NCBI GenBank assembly: GCA_048013815.1
Contig: CM106586.1
Coordinates: 4,588,001-4,652,000, forward strand
Source: Setoptus koraiensis
Taxonomy: Eukaryota; Arthropoda
DNA length: 64,000 nucleotides
Direction: 5' to 3'
The notes beneath the pieces are model-generated. The model made no database searches. It was given only the letters and a program-made list of their open reading frames with translations, and had not been told where the DNA came from. A program made the position numbers and the translations under genes. Shown here one piece after another: positions 24,679-36,880 of the stretch (position 1 is its first letter; every line of letters starts with the position of its first letter).

Positions 24679-25425
24679 ATGGAGATCTCTATGGATGAGT
24701 TTATTGCCTCATTAGATCCACTATCCACGGAATTGAAGAGAAATTTCGCATTAATGACAGAGCTAGATCAAAGGACAAAAACTTTGATGGACAAAATAAA
24801 GGAAAATGTTAAAATATACAAATGTTCACCTATGATGAGCGAACGCTCAACTCTATACAAGGAGATTATGTCAACATTTAATACAGCACACGATTACGCC
24901 GAGGACAAGATACAGTTAGCATATCAGACATACGATCTCGTTGACAAGCACATCAGAAGATTGGACGAGGCCAAGGAGAAACACAAATCTAAGATCAACA
25001 ATAACGATATTAACGATAACAGCAACACCAATAAAGATTGCAATGGCAGTCCAGTTAAAAAGGGCAAACATATCAACAAGAAAGACAACAACAAAAGGAG
25101 CAAAATAAAATCAGAGGACACCAATAACGAGTCACAGCAACATACAACAAACACACCTAACTTGCCGCCAGCACTAGCTATACCTGGCGAACCATTGGCT
25201 GTAGATATGCCCATAGATCCAAATGAGCCCCTCTATTGCATTTGCCATCAGGTGTCACACGGCGAAATGATTGCTTGCGACAACAAAGAATGTTCCATTG
25301 AATGGTTCCATTTTGCCTGTGTAAATTTGATAGAAAAACCCAAAGGCAAATGGTATTGTAACGAATGCTATCACAATTCTAAAAACAGAGGAACCAAAGG
25401 CAGAAAGAGGCGACACCACTCTTAA
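24679..25425 (+). CDS. Inhibitor of growth protein, ING4/5 type
   Basis: Chromatin reader of HBO1-type histone acetyltransferase complexes. 248 aa. The N-terminal ING helix pair spans about 5-100 (LSTELKRNFALMTELDQRT ... DKIQLAYQTYDLVDKHIRRLD), followed by an Asn/Lys-rich low-complexity linker (about 100-155) holding basic NLS-like runs. The C-terminal PHD finger runs from about 190: YCICHQVSHGEMIACDN..CSIEWFHFACVNL...PKGKWYCNEC, with all eight zinc ligands and the aromatic W that binds H3K4me3. YCICHQVS and DPNEP match ING4/ING5 best; invertebrates often have a single member. ATG 24679, TAA stop, AATAAA near 25462. Single exon. Confidence 0.95.
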   Translation: MEISMDEFIASLDPLSTELKRNFALMTELDQRTKTLMDKIKENVKIYKCSPMMSERSTLYKEIMSTFNTAHDYAEDKIQLAYQTYDLVDKHIRRLDEAKEKHKSKINNNDINDNSNTNKDCNGSPVKKGKHINKKDNNKRSKIKSEDTNNESQQHTTNTPNLPPALAIPGEPLAVDMPIDPNEPLYCICHQVSHGEMIACDNKECSIEWFHFACVNLIEKPKGKWYCNECYHNSKNRGTKGRKRRHHS

Positions 25426-26150
25426 CAACCATGAAACATTCATATATAAATATATCGGTTAAAATAAACCAATATTGTAATGGACTCGAATTTTGATCAA
25501 TTTTTTTGTAAAATCTAGTCTAATTACACACACCGCATGACATTTTGACATTCTAGAGTCTGCAAAAGTGTGTGTGAGCTTGGTCCTCGCACAATACTCT
25601 CCTCATGCAACGCTCTATCAGCTGTTCGGTCACGAGCTGTCAGTTGAGCGCATGATGTAATGTGCAGTATGAGTACAGTAGTACTACTGTAGTGTGTTTG
25701 TACTTGTTTGTATTTGGCCAAGAGATCAATTGGAGTATAAGTTGTTTTATAACAAGTTATCACATTATTTTGTATAGGATATCACAAAATGAGGCGCAAG
25801 TTATTGATGGTGGTCACTAGCCTAGTGACACTAGGAGGCCGCCGAGAATTCAGTCAGGCTGGGTTTCATCACGCTTGCTATCACACACAAAATATTCGGC
25901 GATTCTGGGATTTTGGTAATAATACCAGAATTGGTAAAAAAATTGACATTGGCCACACGAGAGTCGTCTGTGAGCGTAGGTTATGTTGTTGTCGTTGGCT
26001 CGAGGTTAGACATTCACGGTGATTGGATGCCATTTTATTTGCCTAAAATATCGATTAGATCTTACAAAATGATTCGGGTCATAAATCCATAAATACATAA
26101 AAATAATGGTGCATTCTTCTATTTTCAGAGGTTGTGTGTATCATTATCTA
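25426..26150. other. Convergent spacer after the ING gene
   Basis: Holds the 3' ends of two convergent genes. Notable only for an 18-bp perfect palindrome at 25674-25691. An ORF at 25789-26022 has no recognisable features and I do not call it. Confidence 0.5.
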
Positions 26151-29100
26151 TCATCTTTCTCGCAGCTTCCGAAGATGAGTGAGTCCGTAATCTACATAAG
26201 ACAATGGACTGTTTAATGGCGACTCACACGAGCACACCTCGCAATGATCTTCATCGCTACCATCACCACAACCGTCCACTCCACTACAAAGTATAGCTGT
26301 TGATCTACATTTTCCATTTGAGCATGTAAACGATTCCGCTGGACACTTGAGCATATTCGACGTGGTGTCATTATTAAATGAGTTGCTATCTATAGTGCGA
26401 CTTGGTGGGCCAAACTTTTTGTGATATTTCCTTTGGCGCGATGTTGCGGAAACAACCGCCGTGGATATTTGTGCCATGTTGTTGTTCTCGCATATTTGCT
26501 CTATTTCATCGCTGCCATCAAGACAATCTTCGACAGCATTACAGAATACATATTGAGGTAAACATTGTCCATTTCGACATCTAAACGCATTAGAATCACA
26601 CGATATGCCCTTGTAACAACGAGCTTCATCACTTCCGTCCGGACACTCCCAATGGCCATTGCAAACCTTGCTCCGCTGTAAACAGGTGCCATCATCGCAT
26701 TGGAAGGCCTCTTTGGGGCACCTGTGCGGTATACATTCGTCTTCGTCGCTTCCGTCGTCACAATTCTTGAATTTGTCGCAAACAAAATACCACGATATAC
26801 ACTGACCATTTCTGCATTGATACGTGTCCTTCAGGCAACCTGTTGCCTTGGCGCTGCACTGACTTGTTGGCCTCATGCATTCACAATAGCCGTCAATACA
26901 ATCGCTATAGGGATCCCTCTGTTGACATTCTTTGCTGTGTTTACATTTCTTGCCCAAAGATATCGCCTTATATCTGTGCAGATCCAGTACAGATGATTCA
27001 GTAGTTGTGGTGGTTGTCGATGTCGTGGTGGCCGCCGTATTGTTGCTGCCACTGGGCTGTTTCATCATTGTACTTGTATTGTTGCTCTTATCTGACTTGT
27101 TAATTGTGAATGGTACAGGTAGTTTTGTTGTTGTGCTAAAATGTTTGTGCTTATCACGATACTTGTCCGTCTTCGTATCAATAGTGCTAGTCTCAGGCGC
27201 TCTTGAGCTAGTGGTGGAAAACAAGGAAAAAGCGGGGGTCGTCGGCACAAATGTATCGTCGTTGGTTGATGATGCATTCATTGACTCTAGTGGTTGTGAC
27301 AGATTTGCCAAATGAAACTCTTGACTCAATGACGATTGGATGTCTATCATCATTGAGCCGGACAGATCGTCATTGTTGCCTTGCGTCTTGCCTGATGAAT
27401 TGTTATTGTCCTGAATTATGACATATTTATTCTTTTCTTTTTCCACCTTGTCCATGTGTTGCTCTCTATCACTCTCTATCTTGTCTTTTGTTGGCTCCGC
27501 GGTGATACGATTTTTGCCGTTTGTTGCCTGCTGTTTATCCATTGGTGTTGTGGTCAGTGTTGTCGTTGGTATGGTTACATAATCACTGGTCACAATTTTA
27601 TTTAGATCTGCCGAGTCAATTCTGTTATTTGTAACACCATCTGAGATACTACTGATGATGCTGGACGTTTGTTGCTGAGTGTTGGTTGTAATTTTTGCTG
27701 TTGTTGATGATGGACTAGATGTGGTTGTGGTTGTTGTTGATATATTAGAATGATGCTGATTATTGATTGTTGTGACATTCATCAAAGAGTCATCATAATT
27801 AGATGTTGTTGCTGTCAATGGTAACGATGAGACTGGCGTGGCAGTAGTGATCCTCATTCCTGTTAATTGTTGATTAGTATTGTTGTTTCTATCCCTTGAT
27901 AATGATGGTGCCTGATTCGTGCTAATTGGTAGTGGTGTTGTTGTTGTTGTTGTTGTTACGAGCAATTTCGTCAGACAATACATCTTATTTGCTGACATCT
28001 CGTAGCCTTCCTTGCAAGCGCATCGCGGCGACATGATTGATTGGCTTCTCGATGCTCTGTGGGTTGGCTTTTTACAATATGAATTTAACGTAGCTATTAG
28101 ACAGTGTTCATCTAATTTGCATTCGTCGCCCAGTCTTGGGTAGCAATGATCACTTGACATTAAATGATTGATGGGACATTTGCATTTGCCATAAATATGG
28201 GGTATAATCCATTTGCAAAAAGAGTATTGATTGTTCAATTTACACTGTTCGTCCCTGAGACAATAATCATTTAAGACAGCAGCTAAATAGAGATGAGATG
28301 AAAAAACAAATACGAACAAATTTTCGTTATTATGACGAATGGGATCGTTGTTATGTATGAATGATCATGAATGCGAGATTGATGATCATGACGAGGTGGT
28401 CATAAAAAACACTTATTAGATAATCGGATGGATTACATACGCGCTAGGCATTTGTCCTTGCGATGAGCAACAAAATCCGTTTGACACTGACAGACGCCCT
28501 CGAGACAATGGCTGTTTGATACTTTCTTTGTACATTGAGAATCTATTTGACAAGAGTAGCTGAGAAGGACAGCTGATAAATTAGGAGGACGAAAACATTA
28601 CGTTAATTGTTGTTCGTTTGCAAGCGACGATTGGATCAATTAATTGGTGTAGTGAGTTTGAGTGAAAGTGAACTTGTCACTATTGGATAAATGTTGCACA
28701 ATTGTGATCAATTGTGTAATATAAATTTGTATTGTGTGCATACTTACGCGGTAGACAAACAGTTGAATTTAAGGGGACATAATAGGGCAGACATTGGCAG
28801 GTTGAATTGTCTCCATCACAATGGGCATTTTGTATATGGGGACTACAATCGCGACTGAATCGACACACTGAGCCCAATTTGATTGCATTAAAATCTTGCT
28901 GATCGCCAATAACATTGCGATATAAGGGCGCAGTCAATGCAGTTTGTTGTTTTGTCAGTGTCTGTTGGCCAACTAATGAAGAATAATTCATTAGCGCTTG
29001 TTTGTGTCGATCAATGGCAGTTTGATAGTAATAATATAGGCTGCTACTTTGTGGACTTGTCGTTTGCGCTGCCAGAGTTTGTGATTTTGGGCCCGAATGG

Positions 29101-31113
29101 CTACCTGTGAGTGACTTTGTTTTGCCCACGTGACTGTTAATTGGCGCAAACAGTCGAGATTGCTCGTCGCTTGATTGGCTCGGCTGCTTAATTGAGGCCG
29201 GCGGTTGCGGCGGCGATCTAGTTGTTGTCGTGGGTATAAAATAATTCCTATACCGATGCACAAACGGCCTGCTGTCTTGCTTGTATCCGGTAGCTTGAGG
29301 CTCGCTGAATCGCTTAGACAGGAGCTTGTCATTTGGTCTTTGGTAGTGCTGATAATAGTGAGATGATAGCGAGGAGCCTGTGCGAGCAAGCGAGCAATTT
29401 GCATAGACGGCGACGTCGGCGTTGCGACGATCAAGATGTTGAATTGCACAGATTAGAGTGAGATAGTGTGAAAGGGGAAACGGGTTTGTCACGTCACGGC
29501 CAGGGCGAAAGAGTTCGCGAAGCAACACTTACCACTGAACTTGGGTCGATAGTCCAAAGCGCTGGCCATCATTAGTGACGACGAGCTTAATGTGCTGGGG
29601 TAGTGAGATTCATAGATGATGCCAAACTGTGATTGAAAGAGTTGAGAAGGAATGAAACGACACAAAGAACGAAATGGTGAGAACGAATGGCAAACAAAAG
29701 TGATTACACTTGTTAGGAGGATGTAGACAATCACGTTCTGGCCATTATGCCGTTTGCACGATTTTTGGCCGTCTGCTGCAGACGGTCTGCAGAAGCAGCC
29801 AATTTCAATTTCAATCAATTTTCGCTCTCGATAATACAATTTTTGTGTCCTGTTGTCCGATGCTCCACAACTCATCGTGTTCGAATCGTGTCAACTCTTT
29901 TCTTTTGCACATAATCACCACTCACCTGTAAGATAAATAGAATCAGGCATGTGGCGGACGATAGCTGATGATGCAAATGTTGCCTGGTGCTTGTGTTGAT
30001 TTTGTTCTCGGCTACTGTCAATGGAGGTGACGGCCAACAACAATCACTGTCGATATTGCATTTGTTTGTTGTTGCTGTTGTCGTGGTTGTTGTTGCCGCC
30101 GCCGCCGCTGTTGTTGTCGTGGTTGCAGTTGTGGCTGTTGGTGTGGCTGCCAGCGACAATTGTCTGTTGTTGCTGAGATTTGTTGTTGTTGCATTTAATT
30201 TTACAATTTTATTTTTACTCTCTTTTCTTTGCTTTGCTTGCGTCATCGTTGATTGGCGATGCTGCTCGCTGGCATGTTTGTTACTTGTTGCTCGCTTGCG
30301 ACCTGTTGCTTTGCCGGCAGCGTCGTCTTGTGACGCTACCGCGCCATGTTGTTGTCTATCTAAATTGGTGGCATCACTGGTAAATGGCGCTGTCAAAAAA
30401 TTAGAGCTGCTGCTGCTGCTGGTGATGCTGTCAGTGTAATTTTTGCTAATATTTTCATTTTCATTGTTATTGTTGATGTTGTTGCAATGCAGCACAATTA
30501 TTGCTGTTGTGCTGCCATTGTTGCCGCTGTCGTCTGTTGTGTTTGACGGCGACGACGGCGACGACGACGACGAAACGAAAGTTGGCCACAATTTCAAATT
30601 ATCAACAGTTCTCGCATGTCGCACTTTATTATCTAATAATGATGATAATAATAGTTTGTTAGTTGTCGGTGTTTCATTTTTAGACGCAACAACAGCAACA
30701 TCAACAACAACAACCGCACAATCAACAACATGTAAATTTAAATTTGAGCCTGCATCAATCGGACTGGCGCGACTGGCCGCCGCTGTTGTTATTGTTACGT
30801 AAGTTGTCTCTGTGTCTCTGTTGCGCCGGCTCGCAAAAAGTCTACGCACCGACAGGCGTAATTGTGCTGTTGCAACTTTATAACCGTCAATACTCTTTGT
30901 GCACCCGTTTATAGATTGTGTATTCGCTTCACCTGAGTGCGTATTCATTGTGTTGTTGTTGTTGTCATTGTGGCGGCTGTGGTCGCTGTTGTGGTCGCTG
31001 TTGTGGTTGCTGTTGTCGCTGCTGTGGTTGCTGTTGTTGTCGCCGGTGTGGTCAGTGAATGGGCGACAATGGGCGCCACTATCATTGGCGCTGCCGCGAT
31101 TGACAGAGGCCAT
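26151..31113 (-). CDS. EB-module / LDL-receptor class A protein (five exons)
   Basis: Exons in order: 31113-29926, 29626-29533, 29377-28748, 28572-28441, 28282-26151; every junction is phase-compatible (0,1,1,1) with GT-AG ends. The product is about 1391 aa. Residues 1-383 are low-complexity N/T/S/H-rich; 384-401 (ATCLILFILQ|FGIIY) form the only hydrophobic segment, a likely signal-anchor. Then come cysteine units of EB type in exons 3, 4 and 5, a long Thr/Ser mucin-like stretch, one more EB-like unit, and four LDLa repeats (about 1163-1200, 1202-1240, 1242-1280, 1327-1365) with C-x-DGSDE calcium cages. Likely extracellular or type II membrane. Extracellular part secure; the N-terminal exon is less certain, though ATG 31113 has an in-frame stop upstream. 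Confidence 0.8.
30030..31045. repeat. GTT/GCC/GTC-rich low-complexity sequence
   Basis: Plus-strand runs of GTT, GCC, GTC and GAC triplets (30060-30170, 30400-30425, 30540-30575, 30950-31040) form imperfect microsatellites. Read on the minus strand they encode Thr, Asn, Ala and Ser runs in the first exon of the EB/LDLa gene. Such sequence keeps both strands open, so long plus-strand ORFs here are shadows. Confidence 0.75.
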
Positions 31114-31197
31114 GGCAATTGTTGTTGTTGTTGTTGTGCCGAGTTTAAATAAAAGTTAAAGTGCGCCGCAAACAATGCCCACCAATCGGATGAACTT

Positions 31198-31236
31198 GGC
31201 TCACCTGTTTGGCTCACCTGTTTGGCTCACCTGTTT
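31198..31236. repeat. 13-bp tandem repeat x3 carrying CACCTG
   Basis: Three perfect copies of GGCTCACCTGTTT, each with one CACCTG hexamer, 85 bp upstream of the EB/LDLa start codon. Confidence 0.9.
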
Positions 31237-31580
31237 GGCGCGGTTGCTGTTGCGTAATTAGTGTTGGTTGTGTTGTGGTTTGTGGTTTGTGTGCTGTGAG
31301 TTGTGTGGCCGTAACCTTGCCGCTGCGGCCGGTCGCGGATTGAGCCACTCAAGTCGCCAATCAATGCGACAAGCTACTATGTCCGTTACGTCGGGCTCAC
31401 AATATGTTGTTAGTTTTTGGCTGACTCGCTCGATTGAATTCGTTTTGCTCTCATTACTGTCACTATTATATGAGCTATTATGCGAGCTAGTGTGTTTGCT
31501 AGTAATTGACGATGAGTCACTCTATTATTCACTGCTATTGGTGGTACAATTATTCAATCCTCGCTCCTTCGACGATGAGA

Positions 31581-31630
31581 TTCACCTGTTGTTACCTGTT
31601 GTTACCTGTTGTTACCTGTTGTTACCTGTT
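31581..31630. repeat. 10-bp tandem repeat (GTTACCTGTT) x5
   Basis: Four perfect GTTACCTGTT units preceded by one TTCACCTGTT variant. The variant unit contains CACCTG, and the perfect units differ from that motif by one base. Confidence 0.9.
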
Positions 31631-33035
31631 GCCTGTTACAGAATGCAGGTGATGGGTTATGTGATATATGGTGATGTGTGCGCCTTGGCACACAAACCGA
31701 CAACGGACGACGGTCAACAGCTACTGTCGCTGTTTGCGCTTGTTGTGCTGCCGGCCACTAGAAACTTGCTGCAATTTGCTGCTGCTGCTGCTGGCTACAT
31801 TGGGCTGGCTGCCTTGCCAAGCGACATTGAGGAAGCGACATTACAGGCGATATTACGAGCGACATGAGGGCGACACGCCGGCGATTTACCTGCTGGGTGC
31901 ATGAATTGGTAATTGGGGACAATTGGACAATTTTTTGCTGTTCAGTGTTGTGTTGTTTGCTTAGTGTTAGTTGATCATTAGTTGTCGGTTTGTCTCGTCT
32001 CAGCCAGCTAAATTAGTCTAATCGCGAGCCATCACGCTCCACTGGATTTTGGCGATTTTGCTGAGCTGAGCTCTGACTTGTGCTCACTGAAATTGGTAAG
32101 ACTTTACTTTACTTTACTTGACTCAGTTGCTCACTTGGGCTCGAAGCCTCGGGTGTCCTGTTAGCTGAACTGCCACTCGACAACTGACACTTGTGGCTGA
32201 TAGCGGCAAGGTGCAATATGAATCAGTGCCACTAATTTAGTGGTGTGCGCATAACAGCAGCAGTGGCAGCAGCAACACGTCGACTTGCATTTGAATTTAC
32301 GTTGTTTAGTCAATGGTGTCGCACTGGGTTGGTGTCACTTGCAAACGGTTGTCAGCTGAATCTCACCTGAGAGGCTCTCACAACTGAACGCACTGTCAGA
32401 CTAAATTAGACAGCTATATTAGCCACCGTTGTTGTTGTCGCTGTTGTTGTTGTTGCTGCTGTTGTTGTTGCTGTTGTTGTTGTTGCTGCTGCTGCTGTTG
32501 AGGCTTCTGCCGTTGCAAACACCGTACGCCAAACAGTCTGAGCGAGCGTCTGAGCGGGTGTCGTGCTCATGCAAACTATCATTTAAATTTAAACTTTACA
32601 CACTGATCAGCATTGTCGAGATCGCACAGGTGAGCCGGTCGTGGATAACGAATCTCACAATGAAGATACAGCCAGCTTAGACAGTTCAACACACAGGTGA
32701 AGCTGCTCAGAAACGTCGGAGCTGACACAGGTGAGGGCGCTGTTGATTGCCAAATACAACAAACGAACGAACCGAGCAACAAATCGTTACGAATTCGTGA
32801 TTCGAATTAGTGAGCTCGATGGGGCAGGGCGTGGTCAGTCAGCTTTGGCTTGTGTGTTATCACTTTCTTCGTCTTGATTATAGCCCTACGGTATTATTAT
32901 TATTATATCGACTGCTGCGCCACTGAGCACTTGTGTCGCCTCACCTGTTCGAATCGATCACCGTCTACAAACAGCAGCTACCATTGCGACAACAGCAACG
33001 TAATTGCAACGATCATTGCCGATAACTCGGCGCCC

Positions 33036-33179
33036 ATGAGCCCATCCGACAATCAGCCGATAATCATCAGTGCAACGGCAACCCATACGGCACCCATAAT
33101 GACAATTGGCATCACAACCGGGCGTCGACGTACGCCATACAGTGACATATCATCAGTGTCAGACGCAAGCGCTCAGTAA
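33036..33179 (+). CDS. Candidate small or terminal-exon ORF, unknown
   Basis: ATG at 33036 opens 47 codons (MSPSDNQPIIISATATHTAP... ending TPYSDISSVSDASAQ) and stops at TAA, which is part of an overlapping AATAAA signal (33177-33182). The frame is open upstream to about 32850 (S/T/N-rich, after a hydrophobic stretch) and an acceptor-like CTACAAACAG lies at about 32973. The basic RRRTPYSD motif and adjacent polyadenylation signal make it look like a protein C-terminus, possibly the last exon of a plus-strand gene whose other exons I cannot find. Family not recognised; could be chance. Confidence 0.25.
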   Translation: MSPSDNQPIIISATATHTAPIMTIGITTGRRRTPYSDISSVSDASAQ

Positions 33180-33400
33180 TAAAATACAAACATTTTATCT
33201 ACGAGCTTCAGTGTGTGCCTTGCATTTAAATGCGATTTTATCGGATAAATTTATTTTATCCTTTTTATGTGCGTGTGTCAAGACAAGTTGAACAATAAAA
33301 ATAAAAACATTGGACGCCATTCTGCAGGTGGGTGCCATATTGATGATGCGCCGCTCAACAACTCGGCAAGCATCACTTGCAACAGGTATGAGCGTCTGTG

Positions 33401-36400
33401 TGTATGAGCGCATACTAATTAATTATTAATTAGCTAATCGCTTGAGACCTGTGCCTATCATTTGTCGGATCTCATTATCCTCTTGCTCTGCAAATATGTG
33501 TGTTTATAACATATAATATGTGTGTTATTTCTCATAGTGCGTGTGTGTGTCATCACAGTGTTTGAGATAGGCGCACAGATAAGATGACAGAGATAAGATT
33601 AGCGTTCATGATTTCATTTCAAATTTCCAAATTTATTTACAGTAGCTATATTTATATTGGCCGCTTCGTGGTGCTCAACGGCAAGCGATGATCGCAAAAA
33701 GATGGGTCACTAAACTAACTAATGATCCTCTCAATGATCAACACATTTTTGCACCGGCAGCCAGAAACTTTTTGCCGCGATTGATGCTCGACGAGGCTGC
33801 TTGGCCAACTAAAATCTCTGATTGGGTTGCTGTTGTTGCTGGCGCATTCGAGATACAAATTACAAGCTAACAAAATTGTAAGTATAAAATAATAAACCGG
33901 CTAACTCATGCAACAATCAGCGTCGGATAGGCAGGCTGCAGTTGGTGTCGCACTTCACTTTGCTGCTATATCTCTCACAAACTTGAACTTGTAATCTACA
34001 CTTTGTTGAATGTTAATTGGCCAACGTTGACTCAATTAATTGATGATTGTAGAGAAGATAAATTACGGTGCAATTACGTCATCGTCGCTGTTGTTAGTTA
34101 GTTAAGTTATTGAACGGGTTTGTTCATGATGACAATAAAACAACAGCAACAGCAACATCAACAACAGCAACAGTGGACGTGGGCGATCTCGCTCGACGAC
34201 CCCATCTGATATCTCGCACAGATTGTGCCGCATGATTCGAAAATTCAATTCATGACTCTCAACCCATCTGACTGGGCATCCTCTCAGTGCAATGTGTGTG
34301 TCCACTGATTGTCTACAATGTTGACAAAACAAACAAATTAACACAAGACCGTCCCATCATTTCGACACAACCAAGTGCAACATTTAGATCAAGGTCATGT
34401 GGAGGCAGGTGAATATGATCGATCTCTGGTGGTGCTGGCACAAAATGGGCGAGTTATTTTATAAAAGATAATTACTATTTATTACTTGTTTGTGCTCCTT
34501 TTAAACTGTTGTAAACTGTTAATAATAACTGATTAACAATCAAGGCGCAACAACAATTAGTTAAAGTGGCCGACAGGAGATCGTGCTCTCGGATTGACCC
34601 TGAAACATGCTTGTTGTTTGTGTTGGGCCGAGCTTTTTGTCGTCCAACACCGTTCTGAAAACTAATTAATTGCTGCCAATAACAGTGCCAATGACAGTGC
34701 CAATAGCAGTGCCAATAGCAGTGCCAATAATAGTGGCAAAAATAGTGAACATTGTGTGCCTCACGACAAGACTCGTTTGCTGGAAGGACTCGATCAATAA
34801 TTATTATCAATTGTAACAATTGCAGCCCGTTCAGTTGGCCATCACTGTTTATTTACAATAAATAATGATGTGATAAAGTGATGCATTTATAGTGATTCAA
34901 GCGGTGGCATTGATACATTGTGGCAGTGGCAGTTAATTCAAACAAATGGTGGCCAAACACAATTACTGTCAGTTATTGTACAGTTATTGTGTCAGTTGTG
35001 TGTCATGAGGCGCGATAAATCATGAGCGAGACAAACAAAGCAGCAATACGTTTGATGGATCTTTAAATGTCTAAGTGTCCTCATGTTTGCAGAGTAAACA
35101 ACAACCAATGAGCATTCCGCGAGCGATTCGGAATCATTTAGTAATTGTGCAAAGTGTGCAAGCATAGGTTATTAGTTTGTCTACTGGAGGATTCTTTTCT
35201 TTTTTGGCAACATCACCACCTAAGAGAAGAATGGACACGATGATGAACGACAACATACAAGTTGATCGTGTTGCTTGTCGTGCGTCCCGCAACAACCAAA
35301 TGACAACAACAATAAATCAATGCAATGTGAATAGGTCAATAGGTGAAGTGATTACGACCAAGGTGAGTGGTCATTTCGATTAACGGCCCAGATTTTGGCG
35401 GGCAGATTTCGATCTGGCCAAGTCGCACATGGGCAACAATGGGCAAGTGACGCGCAATTGACGCTTCGCATTAGGCAAGCGAGAAATATCAATCATTATG
35501 TGAGTACAATCTCCATCCATCGTCCATGAATAGAAAGACTTAATAATATTTTTTCGGCTTGTCCCGATACAAGATAGAATCTACTTTTTAAGCTACCTGT
35601 TGATTTGCATTGCAAGTGGCAGCAACTGCAAGAGAAGAAGAAGAAGAGGAGGCAACGGTTCCAGTTGTTACTAAACACACTCAACGGACAACAAAAGAAA
35701 CATGATGATGATCAAAATTGGTCAAACTCTCGATGTGTTCTCTCGATAATAATTCTTGATAGTAATGCAAGCATGGTGACTATAAATAGAGTTTACAAAA
35801 TAATTCCTAAAGATAAATCTAAAATAAAGAGAGGATAAAATAAGAATGCGCGACTTGGCGAAAATTATCACTGGCAACTCTCCGTTTCTGTGGTCAGTCT
35901 ATCATGGGTTCAGTTGGCAAGACGTTGCTGTGGGTGCCCGTTGAAGATGGCCGTTGTAAAACGATGAGGGTTGCAAAAGCAGTTTGGGGCAGTTATTTGG
36001 CAGTTTTCTTTTGCACTTTGCTCTTGCGCTCACAATAGAGAATAGACTGAAATGAGAGATGATATGAAATGTGAGAATAATAATAATCTCACAGGTAATA
36101 ACTGTCGGGCAAACGTAACCAGACACTAAATATCGTGACAAATATAAATAATATTAATGAAATTATGTCACACATGCCATGCCGCTTAATGTGATGCGAT
36201 GCGATGTGATAAATCCATTGGCCACCATTATGTCGACTGCGAGTGTCGACTGTGTGACAACAAGTGTTTGAACAACTCGCTAAGCTTGTAAGCGTCGGCA
36301 AAGGTGAGCGCCAAGATGGATGCAAGAAAAATCATCTCTCTCTCGGCCATGGCACCTCACGCAGGCTTGCCCTTGCCCCCTCTATTCGGGCGTCTCATTC

Positions 36401-36785
36401 ACCTGTCTCATTCTGTTGCGTAATTCACAAATAATATTTCTCTTGGTCACTATTAAGCCAGCAGGTAGCTGCGACAGGTAGCTCCAAGTTGACAGTTCAA
36501 TCAGCTGTGTAGGCACAATTGTCTCAAAGTGGCTGTGTCTTCTATGGACTCTATACCATGGATGGAGTGCATAGTTACTCTATAGTGACTATAAACACAA
36601 ATCTCTGTATTTATTTATTATATCTGTGTGAGTTAGTGTATTATGTAATGCAATGTGTCGTGTCTTGTCTCAATTGTTTGCCGCCGCTGTCCAATGTCAA
36701 TGTCACTGTCAACTATTGTGCTGGCCCATTGATGGCCATTACGGATTCTAATTATTTTGGCTCAGTTCCCACGATCAATTTAACA
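33401..36785. other. Non-coding stretch, part of the 12-kb desert
   Basis: Short CAA/CAG runs (34137-34170), a 12-bp tandem repeat (34675-34746) and isolated CAGGTG/CACCTG sites at 34406 and 36400. ORFs are short and low-complexity. I see no gene, tRNA or transposon in it. Confidence 0.5.
34675..34746. repeat. 12-bp tandem repeat (GCCAATARCAGT) x6
   Basis: Six consecutive 12-mers; units 3 and 4 are identical (GCCAATAGCAGT) and the last two are diverged. Each carries a CCAAT-like word. Confidence 0.9.
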
Positions 36786-36880
36786 CTGCCGCTGCCGCTG
36801 CCGCTGCCGCTGCCGCTGCCGCTGCCGCTGCCGCTGCCGCTGCCGCTGCCGCTGCCGCTGCCGCTGCCGCCGCCGCCGCT
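36786..36880. repeat. CTGCCG hexanucleotide repeat, about 14 units
   Basis: A pure (CTGCCG)n run of about 84 bp grading into GCC triplets. It is open in all frames (Leu-Pro, Ala-Ala, Gly-Ser and so on), so the ORFs crossing it are not evidence of genes. Confidence 0.95.

Larger units (their letters stand above)
31114..33400. promoter_or_regulatory. Upstream region of the EB/LDLa gene with CACCTG/CAGGTG cluster
   Basis: Eleven CACCTG/CAGGTG hexamers lie at 31202, 31215, 31228, 31583, 31646, 32364, 32627, 32694, 32728, 32942 and 33325; random equal-base sequence would give about one. Most fit TCACCTGTT/AACAGGTGA. This core is bound by Snail/Scratch/ZEB zinc fingers and some bHLH factors, but CAG|GTGAG is also a splice-donor consensus, so some may mark unannotated 5' exons. 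A GTT/GCT microsatellite lies at 32427-32501. Confidence 0.5.

Noticed and set aside
29987-31867. Several plus-strand ORFs of 70-200 codons (29987-30439, 30443-30802, 30899-31159, 31268-31867)
   Set aside because: They are Leu/Val/Cys runs produced by GTT/GTC/GCC repeats opposite the minus-strand exon or in repeat-rich upstream DNA; no start context, domain or splice support.
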